Positions 42,434-52,287 of a DNA stretch of 64,000 nucleotides are shown piece by piece. The notes beneath the pieces are model-generated. The model made no database searches, had not been told where the DNA came from, and was given only the letters and a program-made list of their open reading frames with translations. Each line of letters starts with the position of its first letter. The first letter of the stretch is position 1. The DNA is taken from assembly GCF_016909175.1 (NCBI RefSeq), contig NZ_JAFBFI010000018.1:1-64000 (forward strand), written 5' to 3'. Source of the DNA: Peribacillus deserti. GTDB lineage: Bacteria > Bacillota > Bacilli > Bacillales > DSM-1321. The position numbers were made by a program, and so were the translations under genes.

Positions 42434-42748
42434 TTAAGTATGCCTTGAATGCTCAATAGTCTGCTTTAATATATCCATAACATGCTCGTCATCATGAGAG
42501 TAATAAATGGTTGTACCTTCTCTTCTAGATTTAACCAGACGCAGATTTTTTAAGAATCGGAGCTGATGAGAAACTGTGCTTTGCAGCAGGGAAAGACTTT
42601 CAGCTATCCCGTTAACCGAGTACTCTCCTTTAAACAATAAATGGAGAATTCTCAGCCGGGTAGGGTCCGACAGAGCTTTAAACGTCTGAGTTACTAAAAA
42701 TAAAGTTTCTTCATCTATCTCATCGTTAATATCTTCTTCGTCCAGCAT
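42434..42748 (-). CDS. czrA: Zinc-sensing ArsR/SmtB repressor CzrA
   Basis: 104 residues. [22 protein letters not shown]...[18 protein letters not shown]. The final helix [18 protein letters not shown] has the D-x-H-(10)-H-x2-H alpha-5 zinc site of CzrA/SmtB, with no CxC arsenic site. ATGAGGGG precedes the ATG. Likely targets are czcD at 46981, whose promoter carries a CzrA-type palindrome, and possibly cadA. Confidence 0.9.
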   Translation of the reverse strand: MLDEEDINDEIDEETLFLVTQTFKALSDPTRLRILHLLFKGEYSVNGIAESLSLLQSTVSHQLRFLKNLRLVKSRREGTTIYYSHDDEHVMDILKQTIEHSRHT

Positions 42749-42829
42749 AACCCCTCATCCCTCCATTTTTTGGGTTATTTTATTATAAGATAGCCCATAT
42801 AGCATTACAATCCCGCTTAACATTTTTAT

Positions 42830-42851
42830 TATTCAAATAAAGACTTGAATA
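42830..42851. promoter_or_regulatory. CadC-type operator before cadCA
   Basis: TATTCAA-N8-TTGAATA inverted repeat, close to the known CadC operator (ACTCAAATAAATATTTGAATG type). It lies between czrA and cadC and could serve both. Confidence 0.75.
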
Positions 42852-42923
42852 TCATTGACCGTTTTCTGATAATTTCATATACTAATAGTCAAAAGAATGT
42901 TTGAATATAATGAGGTGAGAACT

Positions 42924-43292
42924 TTGGCTGAAAAAAATGTTTGTGAAGTTACCTGTGTTCATGAGGACACAGTTACAAGAGTAAAAGAGAAGCTGAAACA
43001 AAAGAAAACAAGGGATGTAGCTTCCATTTTTAAAGCATTGGCAGATGATAACCGCATTAAGATTGCTTATGCGCTTTCACTTGAAGAGGAATTGTGTGTT
43101 TGTGACGCTGCAAATATTATTGGAGCTTCTACCGCGGCTGCTTCCCACCATCTTCGGCTTCTTTACAATTTGGGATTAGCTAAATATGAAAAGCGCGGCA
43201 AAATGGTTTATTACTCCCTTGATGACGATCATGTTAAGCAAATAATCCACATTGCCTTTGCACACCAGGAGGAGGGAAAAGTCCGTGTCTGA
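42924..43292 (+). CDS. cadC: Cadmium/lead/zinc-sensing repressor CadC
   Basis: 122 residues from TTG 42924 behind GAGGTGAGAA. N-terminal Cys pair [11 protein letters not shown] and the CVC in [16 protein letters not shown] form the alpha-3N Cd/Pb site; [18 protein letters not shown] holds alpha-5 ligands. Its end overlaps the cadA start by 8 bases, so the two are coupled. Confidence 0.93.
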   Translation: MAEKNVCEVTCVHEDTVTRVKEKLKQKKTRDVASIFKALADDNRIKIAYALSLEEELCVCDAANIIGASTAAASHHLRLLYNLGLAKYEKRGKMVYYSLDDDHVKQIIHIAFAHQEEGKVRV

Positions 43293-45408
43293 AGCTTCAA
43301 GACAAGTTTATCGAGTTTCTAATTTCTCATGTACAGGATGTGCCAATAAATTTGAAAAAAATGTCCAAAAAATTGAAGGAGTAGAGGAGGCTAAGGTAAA
43401 CTTTGGAGCCTTAAAACTCACTGTTTACGGAACGGCTTCAGTTGAAGAAATAGAAAGAGCAGGTGCTTTTGAAAATATCAAGATTGCTCCTGAAAAAGAA
43501 GGAATAAACATTCAGCAGGAATCTTTTTTGAAACAGCATTCACATATATTGGTTTCATTATTTTTTGTGTTAATGGGATACCTGTCTCAATCCTTGTATG
43601 GAGAAGGCAGTTCACAATCCATAATGGCTTTTGGGGCTGGGATTGTTATAGGGGGATTTTCTCTTTTTAAAGTAGGACTGAAAAACCTGATTCACCTTGA
43701 ATTTGATATGAAGACTTTAATGACGATCGCCATCATTGGGGCAGCTATCATTGGAGAATGGAGTGAAGGGGCCGTTGTTGTTATTCTCTTTGCCATCAGT
43801 GAGGTATTGGAGTCATATTCCATGCAAAAAGCCCGCCAGTCGATCCGTTCTCTCATGGATATTGCTCCAAAAGAAGCACTTGTCCGCCGAAATGGAAAAG
43901 AAGTTTTAGTGCAGGTAAATGATATTCAAATCGGTGATGTGATGATTGTAAAGCCTGGACAAAAGATTGCCATGGATGGAATGGTGCAAAGCGGAATATC
44001 TTCTGTTAACCAGGCAGCCATTACAGGAGAATCAGTACCAGTTGAAAAAGGGGTAAATGATGAAGTGTTTGCCGGCACGCTAAATGAAGAAGGATTACTG
44101 GAAGTCATTGTGACTAGACGTGTAGAGGATACTACAATCTCCAAGATTATTCACCTTGTAGAAGAAGCCCAGGCTGAACGGGCTCCTTCCCAAGCGTTCA
44201 TAGAGAAGTTTGCCAGGTATTATACACCGATTATTATAGTCATTGCTTTTTTGGCAGCCGTTCTTCCTCCTCTTTTTTTTGATGCTTCCTGGAGTACTTG
44301 GGTTTATCAGGGCTTGTCCGTTCTAGTAGTAGGGTGTCCATGCGCCCTTGTTATCTCAACTCCTGTTGCAATCGTAACAGCGATTGGTCATGCAGCCAAA
44401 AAGGGTGTGCTTATTAAGGGGGGGGTCTTTCTAGAAGAGATGGGTTCACTTAAAGCCATTGCCTTTGATAAAACGGGCACATTAACAAAAGGAGTTCCGG
44501 TGGTGACTGACTTTATAGTTATTGAAGAAGGCTGCAGTGAAAATGAAATGTTTGCCATACTCACAGCGCTGGAAAACCGATCTCAGCATCCGCTTGCATC
44601 ATCTATAATGAAAAAGGCTGAGCAGGAGGGTATTCTCTATAAATCTATCCCGGTTGAACAGTTTTCTTCTCTAACCGGAAGAGGCATTAAAGGGATCATA
44701 AATGGAGAGTGGTACCATGCAGGCAGTCCGGCATATATAGCAGAAGTAATAAAGAAAGATCTTCCTGCAGATATTAAAGAGGGGATTGAGGAATTACAAT
44801 ACCAGGGCAAAACCGTAATGGTCCTTGGAACTTCTCTTGGGGTGGCAGGCCTGATAGCCGTAGCGGATGAAGTAAGAGAAAACAGCCGTTCTGTAATCTC
44901 ACAGCTTCATACACTTGGTATTGAAAAAACATTCATGCTTACAGGTGACAACATCGGCACAGCAAAGGCGATTAGTCAGAAAGTGGGCGTGTCCTCCTTT
45001 AAAGCGGAATTGCTTCCTCAAGATAAGCTAGTATTTATTAAAGCATTACGCAAAGATTATAACCGGGCAGCCATGGTAGGAGATGGTGTCAATGACGCCC
45101 CTGCACTTGCTGCATCAACTGTGGGAATTGCCATGGGAGGGGCAGGGACTGACACCGCCCTCGAGACAGCCGATGTAGCTCTTATGGGCGATGATCTAAG
45201 TAAACTGCCATTTACCATTCGGCTAAGCCGTAAAGCACTAATGATCATAAAGCAAAATATCACGTTTTCGATTGGCATTAAATTATTTGCCCTTCTCCTC
45301 GTTATTCCGGGGTGGTTAACGCTCTGGATTGCTATTTTTGCTGATATGGGTGCAACTATATTAGTAACCTTAAACAGCCTGCGGCTGCTTCGCTTAAAAG
45401 ATAAATAA
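43285..45408 (+). CDS. cadA: Cd/Zn/Pb-exporting P1B-type ATPase
   Basis: 707 residues from GTG 43285 behind AGGAGGAGGG. One metal domain with [11 protein letters not shown], membrane helix with [13 protein letters not shown], actuator TGES, phosphorylation [21 protein letters not shown] and [14 protein letters not shown]. The C-terminal [16 protein letters not shown] is typical of zinc/cadmium pumps. Co-transcribed with cadC and closed by a terminator. Confidence 0.96.
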   Translation: MSEASRQVYRVSNFSCTGCANKFEKNVQKIEGVEEAKVNFGALKLTVYGTASVEEIERAGAFENIKIAPEKEGINIQQESFLKQHSHILVSLFFVLMGYLSQSLYGEGSSQSIMAFGAGIVIGGFSLFKVGLKNLIHLEFDMKTLMTIAIIGAAIIGEWSEGAVVVILFAISEVLESYSMQKARQSIRSLMDIAPKEALVRRNGKEVLVQVNDIQIGDVMIVKPGQKIAMDGMVQSGISSVNQAAITGESVPVEKGVNDEVFAGTLNEEGLLEVIVTRRVEDTTISKIIHLVEEAQAERAPSQAFIEKFARYYTPIIIVIAFLAAVLPPLFFDASWSTWVYQGLSVLVVGCPCALVISTPVAIVTAIGHAAKKGVLIKGGVFLEEMGSLKAIAFDKTGTLTKGVPVVTDFIVIEEGCSENEMFAILTALENRSQHPLASSIMKKAEQEGILYKSIPVEQFSSLTGRGIKGIINGEWYHAGSPAYIAEVIKKDLPADIKEGIEELQYQGKTVMVLGTSLGVAGLIAVADEVRENSRSVISQLHTLGIEKTFMLTGDNIGTAKAISQKVGVSSFKAELLPQDKLVFIKALRKDYNRAAMVGDGVNDAPALAASTVGIAMGGAGTDTALETADVALMGDDLSKLPFTIRLSRKALMIIKQNITFSIGIKLFALLLVIPGWLTLWIAIFADMGATILVTLNSLRLLRLKDK

Positions 45409-45416
45409 CCGAAAGC

Positions 45417-45450
45417 GGCTTCCATTCGATAAATGGAAGCCCTTTTTTTA
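45417..45450 (+). terminator. Rho-independent terminator of cadCA
   Basis: GGCTTCCATT pairs perfectly with AATGGAAGCC, then a T run. Confidence 0.92.
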
Positions 45451-45690
45451 TCTAAGAAACGTGTGAAACTGCATATAATTCTTACACTGTTTCTAATTTA
45501 TTTTCTGGATGTCGCGTGACAATTTATGTGTTTCATCTTTTATTTGAAAAAACATGATAGATAACAGAAAGATTCCACCATCACCGAATAGCTGTTTTAA
45601 AAGGTGCCGACAATACACATTATGCCTTTGATTTTTTGAGTAAATAGTAATAAATAGGATTTCCTTGAACTGTAAAATGAAGAACTATTC

Positions 45691-45719
45691 TTGAAATTAG
45701 CCCTGAAATAAGGTATAAT
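45691..45719 (+). promoter_or_regulatory. Strong sigma-A promoter in a gene-free region
   Basis: TTGAAA, 17-base spacer, TATAAT. No open frame follows before the terminator at 45925. Confidence 0.75.
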
Positions 45720-45725
45720 GAATGA

Positions 45726-45966
45726 TGGAACTAAGATACTAAGCTCGGTTCTTAAGCTATGTCTCTTTTTCGGCATTTAAATAATATGTGAATTTAATAG
45801 AGAATTAGATTCCTATATTCTCTTTTTAGTAATTCCATTTACAGTTTATCGCAGATGAAATTAAACGATTTTTTAACAATCATATATAGATGGTAGAAAT
45901 GAGCTAGGCCACGGAACTAGACATAAGCCAAAGAGAGTGTTAAAGACCTCTCTTTGGCTTTTTTTA
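45726..45966 (+). ncRNA. Candidate small RNA of about 240 bases
   Basis: Bounded by a near-consensus sigma-A promoter (45691-45719) and a strong terminator (45925-45966). No frame has a binding site and reasonable length. Short segments near the 5' side (GCTATGTC, CTAAGCTC) can pair with segments near the 3' side (GACATAAGC, GAGCTAG). I cannot match it to 6S, SRP, tmRNA, RNase P or a known riboswitch. It ends 50 bases before rsbS. Confidence 0.45.
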
Positions 45967-45968
45967 TT
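45925..45968 (+). terminator. Rho-independent terminator
   Basis: AAGCCAAAGAGAG pairs perfectly with CTCTCTTTGGCTT, then TTTTTTATTTT. Confidence 0.93.
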
Positions 45969-46018
45969 TTATTTTTTAGATTTGGATCGGTAAGTTTGTT
46001 TTGCATGGGGGCCAGAAA

Positions 46019-46381
46019 ATGAGAATTCCAATACTGAAGTTAAACGATATGCTGCTCGTTTCAATACAAGTTGTACTTGATGATCAAAGTGCGTTAATGC
46101 TGAAGGAGGATTTACTACAAAAGATTCATGTTACAGGTGCCGGGGGAGTGGTTCTGGATTTGACTTCTTTAGATATTATTGACTCATTTATTGCTAAAGT
46201 CCTTGGGGATATGGTAAGTATGGCAGAATTAATGGGAGCAAAAGTTGTGATAACAGGAATACAGCCAGCCGTAGCTATTACTTTAATTGAGTTAGGAATC
46301 AGTCTTCCTAATATAATGACAGCGCTTGACCTGGAAAAAGGAATTGAACTATTAAGGAATGCTGTGATTGATGATGAATAA
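46019..46381 (+). CDS. rsbS: RsbS-like stressosome antagonist
   Basis: 120 residues from ATG 46019 behind GGGGG; the longer frame adds six residues without support. Single STAS domain with Ser in [19 protein letters not shown] and [19 protein letters not shown]. Nearly identical in layout to the copy at 38025. Overlaps rsbT, the normal rsbS-rsbT order. No rsbR lies directly upstream; the only RsbR-like gene in the window is at 30675. Confidence 0.92.
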   Translation: MRIPILKLNDMLLVSIQVVLDDQSALMLKEDLLQKIHVTGAGGVVLDLTSLDIIDSFIAKVLGDMVSMAELMGAKVVITGIQPAVAITLIELGISLPNIMTALDLEKGIELLRNAVIDDE

Positions 46382-46772
46382 AGACACGGTTCATATTCAG
46401 CATGAATTAGATATTGTACAGGCACGGCAAAAGGGCAGAGAAATTTCCAAGAAGATTGCCTTTGGAACTGTTGACCAGGTAAGAATCACGACTGCCATAT
46501 CTGAGTTAGCAAGGAACATCTATCTTTATGCAGGATCAGGAGATATATCCATAGAAGAAATTCATGACGGCAATAAAAAAGGAATAAAAATATCAGCGGT
46601 AGATCAAGGCCCTGGTATAGCGGACATTAGAAAAGTGTTAGAAGACGGTTATTCCACATCAGGAGGATTAGGTGCTGGAGTACCTGGCGTAAAAAGACTG
46701 ATGGATGATTTTTCGATTGATTCGGCAGTTGGTAAAGGTACAGCCATTACAGCTGTAAAATGGCTGAAATAA
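46371..46772 (+). CDS. rsbT: RsbT-like serine/threonine kinase
   Basis: 133 residues, GHKL fold with [18 protein letters not shown] (N box), [38 protein letters not shown] (G boxes). Start taken at 46371 inside rsbS; 46368 is also possible. It phosphorylates RsbR/RsbS and when released activates an RsbU-type phosphatase or another partner. No rsbU, rsbV, rsbW or sigB follows, so its output is encoded elsewhere. Confidence 0.92.
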   Translation: MMNKDTVHIQHELDIVQARQKGREISKKIAFGTVDQVRITTAISELARNIYLYAGSGDISIEEIHDGNKKGIKISAVDQGPGIADIRKVLEDGYSTSGGLGAGVPGVKRLMDDFSIDSAVGKGTAITAVKWLK

Positions 46773-46791
46773 TTAGATTGTATGTGTATAA

Positions 46792-46822
46792 GGGTGCCAG
46801 TATAGTCTGGCACCCTCTTTTT
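46792..46822 (+). terminator. Rho-independent terminator of rsbST
   Basis: GGGTGCCAG pairs perfectly with CTGGCACCC around TATAGT, then TCTTTTTT. Confidence 0.92.
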
Positions 46823-46944
46823 TGTAAAAAATGGAATTTCTGCGTAATGATTGGCGTTCTTCTTTTTAGCTCAAAAAGGACGAATGAGATAGGTACGTTA
46901 GGGTAAAAGATAATGGCACATATCTGTACTTTCGTACATAATAT

Positions 46945-46967
46945 ATATATGAACATATATTCATATA
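46945..46967. promoter_or_regulatory. CzrA-type operator before czcD
   Basis: Palindrome built on ATATGAA-N5-TTCATAT, the ATATGAACAAATATTCA-like site bound by CzrA. It ends 13 bases before the czcD start. Confidence 0.85.
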
Positions 46968-46980
46968 AAGGAGTGAGGGT

Positions 46981-47892
46981 ATGGGGCACTCTCATAATCA
47001 TCATGGACATCACCATGCGCCTGCGAATTATGGATTTGCTTTTGGATTCGGAATCATATTGAACTCCATTTTTATTGTGGTTGAAGTCATCTACGGGATT
47101 TTAGGGGACTCACTCGCTTTACTTGCTGACGCGGGCCACAATCTTAGTGATGTTCTGGGATTGATCATAGCATGGATTGCCGTATGGCTCGGAAAGAAAG
47201 CGCCCTCTGATAAACGGACATATGGATTAAAGAAAAGTTCCATTATGGCAGCTCTCTTTAATGCCATTTTCCTGCTCGTTGCTATAGGAGCGATTGCCTG
47301 GGAAGCGATAGGCAGATTTTCCTCTCCAGCACCTGTCCAGGGAGGCACTGTAATTATAGTAGCTCTTATAGGTATTGTTATAAATGGCACAACAGCTTTG
47401 CTATTTATGTCAGGCAGAAAAAAAGATTTAAATATACGCGGCGCATTTATGCATATGGCAGCCGATGCTCTTGTTTCGCTTGGGGTAGTTGCGGCAGGAG
47501 TGATTATAATATGGACAGAATGGCAGTGGCTTGATCCTGTGGTAAGCCTAGCAATAGCAGCAGTCATCCTAATTGGCACATGGAGCTTATTGCGTGAATC
47601 TGTTAACTTATCCCTTGATGCTGTTCCGGAGGGAATAGATCTGAAAAAAGTAAAAGCATATCTAGTAAACCTTCCAGGGGTAGTAGATGTCCATGATTTA
47701 CACATCTGGCCCATGAGCACAACAGAGGCAGTGTTAACTGTACATCTTGTGAGAACCGAAACGAGTGATAATGATGCTCTGATCGCTCGAGCCGTCAGGG
47801 AGCTGCACGACAGCTATGGAATTGAGCATGCTACAATTCAAATCGAGAAGGGCACCTTTGAGTGTCAGCTTGCACCAGATCATATGATTTAG
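46981..47892 (+). CDS. czcD: Zinc/cadmium efflux CDF transporter
   Basis: 303 residues, His-rich start MGHSHNHHGHHHAP, six membrane spans, zinc site residues in LLADAGHNLSDVLGL and FMHMAADALVSLG (HxxxD in both halves), C-terminal ferredoxin-like domain with VDVHDLHIWPMST. AAAGGAGTG precedes the ATG. Exports Zn/Cd/Co against protons. The CzrA-type operator links it to czrA 4 kb away. Confidence 0.94.
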   Translation: MGHSHNHHGHHHAPANYGFAFGFGIILNSIFIVVEVIYGILGDSLALLADAGHNLSDVLGLIIAWIAVWLGKKAPSDKRTYGLKKSSIMAALFNAIFLLVAIGAIAWEAIGRFSSPAPVQGGTVIIVALIGIVINGTTALLFMSGRKKDLNIRGAFMHMAADALVSLGVVAAGVIIIWTEWQWLDPVVSLAIAAVILIGTWSLLRESVNLSLDAVPEGIDLKKVKAYLVNLPGVVDVHDLHIWPMSTTEAVLTVHLVRTETSDNDALIARAVRELHDSYGIEHATIQIEKGTFECQLAPDHMI

Positions 47893-47895
47893 CTT

Positions 47896-47940
47896 AAGGG
47901 AGGCTTTGTGAAAACAAAGCCTCCCTTAGTTCTTTTCTGC
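47896..47940 (+). terminator. Rho-independent terminator
   Basis: AAGGGAGGCTTTG pairs perfectly with CAAAGCCTCCCTT, then AGTTCTTTT. Confidence 0.88.
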
Positions 47941-48208
47941 GACCTCGCCTTTAGATGTTGCATTACTTTTTTGCCTCTAGAATTTCTTACATATTGAAAG
48001 ATCATTAAATTAGCAATCATGAAAGCAAAACCAAATTATATCCATTTTAAACCTTTACATGCATTTTTTAATAACTTTGAAACATAACTGTAACTTTTTC
48101 AAGATAAATATTTGCTATAATGAGCCTGCACAAAAGAAACACGTTCAAATAGTTAACTTCGTTAATTTTTATAATAGAGAGAAAAACACACCAGGGATAG
48201 AGGGGAAC

Positions 48209-49657
48209 ATGTTGAAGAAAAATATCATTTTACACGTTTCATTAGCTGCCGGGTTAGGCGCATTAAGTATCGTCCAGCCTGTCCAAGCTTCTACTATAAA
48301 CCAAATGGAAGATAAAAAACACCAGGTTCAGCAGAAACGCCAAGAGGTTGAATCTCACATAAACCGTTCTAAAACTGAGATATCAAACCTTAAAGGAAAG
48401 CAGGCATCAGTTTCCGTTAGAATTCAAAATCTTACTGAATTAATAAATAAAACTACCGTGGAGATTAATGAAAAGTCTAAACAAATACAACAGACGAACC
48501 TTGAAGTGGAAGAACTGAAAAAAGAAATTATCGTAATTAAAGAGCGGATGGAGCAGCGTGAGCAATTGTTGAAAGAGCGTGCCCGTTCTATGCAGGAAAG
48601 CGGGGGAAATGCAGATTATCTTGAAGTGCTGCTTGACTCTAAAAGCTTTGGGAATTTCATAGAGCGTGTCAGCGCTGTAGCGGCGATCATGGAGGCCGAC
48701 CAAGAAATTCTGCGTCAGCAGGAGGCAGATAAACAAAAACTAGAATATGACCAAAAAATGGTTGAGACTAAATTAGCTAATCTAGAGAAAATGATGGATG
48801 AGCTCCAACAAATGAAGACTAAGCAAAAGCAGCAGATCGTACAATTAACAGAGTTGATGAAAAAACTAAAAACTGAAGAAAAAGAAGAACATGCTCACGA
48901 GATGGATCTGAGAGAGCAAGAAGAGTTATTATCTGCACAGGAATCATCCATTCAGCAGGCCATTAATTTAGAGACAAAACGGCAGGCGGAATTAGAAGAG
49001 GCAAGGAAGCGTGCTGCGGAAGAGGCAAGGCAGAGAGCGGCAGCAGCTGCTAAAGAGCAGCAAAGAGCAAAAGCTCAACAAGAAGCTGAAGCTAAATCCA
49101 GAGAAAAGTCTGTCGAGATAAAACAACCTGCCAGGGCGGGCTCCTATCAGGCACCTAAGCGGGAAATTGCCGTACGGAAACAGCAGGCTCCTGCTCCTAG
49201 GCGTGAACGTGTACAAGTGCAGAAACAGCAGGCTTCAGCTCCTTCTCCAGTTATTTCTGGAGGCAGTTTTACGAGACCAGCAGCAGGAGTTCTGTCGTCT
49301 AACTATGGAGCAAGATGGGGGACAACCCATATGGGTGTGGATATAGCAAGCGGCGGCTACGTGCCAGTGGTATCGGCAGCAGATGGAGTCGTAAGCCGTG
49401 CATACCAATCAAGCAGTTACGGAAATGTAGTATTTATTTCTCACTCTATAAATGGACAGGTTTATACCACTGTTTATGCTCATCTGCAAAATTACGGAGT
49501 GAGCACCGGGCAGGTAGTGGCGAAAGGACAGCAGATCGGTGTAATGGGAAACACAGGGCAATCAACCGGACAGCATTTGCATTTTGAACTGCATAATGGA
49601 GCCTGGAATGCAGCCAAGTCTAATGCTGTAAACCCGATAGGTATTGTTCCTTTCTAA
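48209..49657 (+). CDS. Secreted murein hydrolase: coiled coil plus M23 (LytM) peptidase
   Basis: 482 residues from ATG 48209 behind GAGGGG. Signal peptide ending VQPVQA-S (about residue 27). Residues 30-310 are a long coiled coil with the conserved hinge AGGNADYLEVLLDSKSFGNFIERVSAV-like segment of PcsB/YvcE-type proteins. A Pro/Ala/Gln-rich linker follows. C-terminal M23 domain: GARWGTTHMGVDIA (His, Asp ligands) and GQHLHFELHNG (HxH). Cleaves peptide cross-links in the wall. It has a close paralogue at 53705. Confidence 0.92.
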   Translation: MLKKNIILHVSLAAGLGALSIVQPVQASTINQMEDKKHQVQQKRQEVESHINRSKTEISNLKGKQASVSVRIQNLTELINKTTVEINEKSKQIQQTNLEVEELKKEIIVIKERMEQREQLLKERARSMQESGGNADYLEVLLDSKSFGNFIERVSAVAAIMEADQEILRQQEADKQKLEYDQKMVETKLANLEKMMDELQQMKTKQKQQIVQLTELMKKLKTEEKEEHAHEMDLREQEELLSAQESSIQQAINLETKRQAELEEARKRAAEEARQRAAAAAKEQQRAKAQQEAEAKSREKSVEIKQPARAGSYQAPKREIAVRKQQAPAPRRERVQVQKQQASAPSPVISGGSFTRPAAGVLSSNYGARWGTTHMGVDIASGGYVPVVSAADGVVSRAYQSSSYGNVVFISHSINGQVYTTVYAHLQNYGVSTGQVVAKGQQIGVMGNTGQSTGQHLHFELHNGAWNAAKSNAVNPIGIVPF

Positions 49658-49662
49658 TACAG

Positions 49663-49698
49663 AAAACACTGGCAGAATAAATTGCCAGTGTTTTTTGT
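49663..49698 (+). terminator. Rho-independent terminator
   Basis: AAAACACTGGCA pairs with TGCCAGTGTTTT, then T run. Confidence 0.92.
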
Positions 49699-49890
49699 AT
49701 GCTTATTTAGGTGGATTTTCCTAAGGTTTAGTCTATTATTTAAAAAAATTATACACAGAAACACGCTGTAATAGATCTATAATGTTAGGCAGTATAATAC
49801 TGAATCAAAAATAGTGAAACAAAGCCAGCTTGTTCAGGGCTGGCGGGATGTCCATATCCCTAGTACCAGCCGCTGACATGTGGGACTAAA

Positions 49891-51075
49891 TTAAAACAAC
49901 GCTAGAGCCCATCCGCCAATTGCTCCCACTAATACAATGACCCAGGATGGCAGCTTCCAAAAGGCAAGCATGCTGAATAAAACCGCTGCAAAAGCAAAAT
50001 CGATGGATGTTAAAATGGAACTCGTCCATATTGGATGATAAAATGCAGCAAGTAATATGCCTACAACTGCAGCATTCACTCCGGTTAGTGCTCCTCGTAT
50101 TTTAGAGTTAAGCCGCATTGACTGCCAAAAAGGCAATGCGCCTAAAACGAGAAGAAAAGCGGGCAGAAATATGGCAAAAGCAGCTAATAAACCAGCCTGC
50201 CATCCGCCTATTACGGCTCCAATATAGGCAGCAAATGTAAATAATGGACCTGGTACAGCTTGAGTAGCGCCATACCCAGCAAGAAATGACTCCTTGTCCA
50301 GCCAGCCTACTGGAACGAATTCCCGCTCAAGCAAAGGCAAAACTACATGGCCGCCTCCGAACACTAACGAACCCGACCGATAAAAACTATCGAATAAAGA
50401 AATCCAGCTGGCTGGAAATGTACCTTTTAATATCGGAAGAACCATGAGCAGCCCTGCAAATAGAATTAAACAATACAAGCCTAATTTACGGGAAACGGGA
50501 ACTGTCGTTTGAATAGATTCGGTTTCTTTTTGTTTTGTAGTAAATACAAAATAACCAATTAATCCAGATAATAAGATAACACCCACCTGTGTAAAGGCTG
50601 TTTGCGATAAAAGGACTGCAATCAATGCAAATAGAGCGATAGATTTTCCCGTCAGCCTAGGGGTAAGTTTCTGCGCCATCCCCATGATTGCATGGGCGAC
50701 AACAACTACTGCAACAATCTTTAATCCATGTATCCATCCAGCGTCAGTAAATTCAAGATCCTTAAGCATGTACGCGAATAATATAAGAGCAATTACTGAT
50801 GGTAGTGTGAAGCCAATAAAAGCGAATATTCCTCCTAGAACGCCGCCGCGGATTACTCCTATTCCGATACCAACCTGGCTGCTTGCAGGGCCAGGCAGGA
50901 ATTGGCATAATGCCACCAAATCAGCATAACTCCGTTCATCCAGCCATTTTCTTCTTCGTACATATTCTTCGTGAAAATATCCAATATGGGCAATGGGGCC
51001 GCCAAAGGAAGTGAGCCCCAGTCTAGTTGAAACAAGCAGAATTTCCAACAAGGAACGCCATTTAATATGATTCAT
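49891..51075 (-). CDS. chrA: Chromate transporter ChrA, two-domain form
   Basis: 394 residues with two homologous CHR halves. The first has RLGLTSFGGPIAHIGYFHEEYVRRRKWLDE and CQFLPGPASSQVGIGIG; the second has SLVFGGGHVVLPLLEREFV and YGATQAVPGPLFTFAAYIGA. AAGGAGG precedes the ATG. Exports chromate, driven by the membrane potential. No dedicated regulator (chrB or PadR) is adjacent. Confidence 0.93.
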   Translation of the reverse strand: MNHIKWRSLLEILLVSTRLGLTSFGGPIAHIGYFHEEYVRRRKWLDERSYADLVALCQFLPGPASSQVGIGIGVIRGGVLGGIFAFIGFTLPSVIALILFAYMLKDLEFTDAGWIHGLKIVAVVVVAHAIMGMAQKLTPRLTGKSIALFALIAVLLSQTAFTQVGVILLSGLIGYFVFTTKQKETESIQTTVPVSRKLGLYCLILFAGLLMVLPILKGTFPASWISLFDSFYRSGSLVFGGGHVVLPLLEREFVPVGWLDKESFLAGYGATQAVPGPLFTFAAYIGAVIGGWQAGLLAAFAIFLPAFLLVLGALPFWQSMRLNSKIRGALTGVNAAVVGILLAAFYHPIWTSSILTSIDFAFAAVLFSMLAFWKLPSWVIVLVGAIGGWALALF

Positions 51076-51256
51076 TCTTTACCTCCTTAAGCAAACCGCA
51101 ATAGTGTCCGTTTTTATTATAAATTATTTTGAATGTTTCCTCTATCAGGCAGGTTTTCTATACCATGTATTCTCAATCTTCTAAAGAGCAGGCTTAATTG
51201 CTGCAGCCAGTGTGGTATGATAATGAAGTACATTTTATTAATTATAGGGTGCTAAA

Positions 51257-51820
51257 ATGAAAGAGATACTTGTCAGCTGGTTCAAAGAAAGTGGTTTATT
51301 TGCCTATTTAATTAGTATGTTAATGAATGTTTTAATCAGTATTTTAGGTGTAGTTCCCAGTGTATTTTTAACCGCGGCGAATATTACATTCTTTGGATTT
51401 AGCCAGGGGCTTTTTCTCTCAATAGCTGGAGAAGCATTGGGAGCTATAATAAGTTTCTATATTTATAGAAAAGGAATCAAGAGGATTACGATTACATCTG
51501 GTCAAATCCTCATTAATAAGCTTCAGTCTACAAAGGGGACAGAGGCGTTTTTGCTGATTCTTGCACTAAGGATTTTTCCGTTTGTCCCTTCAGGCGCAGT
51601 AACACTTGCCGGGGCAGCGAGCAAAGTCAGTATGCTTGGCTTTGCGCTCGCAAGTACCATGGGGAAAATTCCTGCCCTGATTATTGAGGCTCTTACTGTA
51701 AAAGCAGTGCTTCAATGGGATTTAAAAGATAAGCTAATACTGGCATTCCTATCAATAGGGCTGGCTGCAGCTGTGTTTTACTATCGCAGGCGTTCAAGAA
51801 ACAAGACGAAATCACTGTGA
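51257..51820 (+). CDS. VTT-domain (SNARE-associated/DedA-like) membrane protein
   Basis: 187 residues, about five membrane spans, with VPSVFLTAANITFFGFSQGLFLSIAGEALGA and LRIFPFVPSGAVTLAGAASK, hallmark segments of the TVP38/TMEM64/DedA superfamily. Relatives act in lipid scrambling and envelope homeostasis. Appears to be a single-gene unit opposite chrA. Confidence 0.8.
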   Translation: MKEILVSWFKESGLFAYLISMLMNVLISILGVVPSVFLTAANITFFGFSQGLFLSIAGEALGAIISFYIYRKGIKRITITSGQILINKLQSTKGTEAFLLILALRIFPFVPSGAVTLAGAASKVSMLGFALASTMGKIPALIIEALTVKAVLQWDLKDKLILAFLSIGLAAAVFYYRRRSRNKTKSL

Positions 51821-51906
51821 TTACAGAAACTTTACATATGTATGAATGCTGTTTGAAAAACTAACGAAAGGGTTAAAAGTAGAGAGAAGAGAAAAAAGGA
51901 GAGTGG

Positions 51907-52110
51907 ATGAATATGTCGAAACCATTTTATGAAGCTGCCAAAGATAGTACGGGACAGAACACATCCAGTAAGCCTGGCCATGAGTACGCTGCAGAAATGA
52001 ACAAGGACAGCAATACAGAGGATCATCCCTTAGGGAATAAAGATTTATACGAAAAAATGGGCGATAATCCTGACGGAAATAAAATTAAGGAAGACTATCA
52101 GGGAGAATAA
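51907..52110 (+). CDS. Small hydrophilic protein, function unknown
   Basis: 67 residues, rich in Asn, Asp, Lys and Glu with no hydrophobic core: KPFYEAAKDSTGQNTSSKPG, then LGNKDLYEKMGDNPDGNKIK. Probably disordered. AAAAAGGAGAG precedes; ATG at 51913 is an alternative start. Followed by a terminator. Such proteins in Bacillus are often stress or spore related, which here is only a guess. Confidence 0.6.
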   Translation: MNMSKPFYEAAKDSTGQNTSSKPGHEYAAEMNKDSNTEDHPLGNKDLYEKMGDNPDGNKIKEDYQGE

Positions 52111-52128
52111 TAGAACGAGGCAATGGGC

Positions 52129-52156
52129 ACCGCTGCAATAAGCAGCGGTTTTATTC
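52129..52156 (+). terminator. Rho-independent terminator
   Basis: ACCGCTGC pairs perfectly with GCAGCGGT, then TTTATT. Confidence 0.9.
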
Positions 52157-52287
52157 ATATATTCGTTATTTCATATAATAAAAATGTAATAAATAAATAC
52201 ATATAATTTGTGGTAATATAAGGACAATACAATTGTTGTTTTTGACCTTAATAATTTACTAGAACTATGAGAAGGAAGAAAAGGTTA

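Noticed and set aside
48000-48208. Possible WalR boxes before the M23 hydrolase gene
   Set aside because: Only single TGTAAC-like half-sites were found, without the required second half at five bases.
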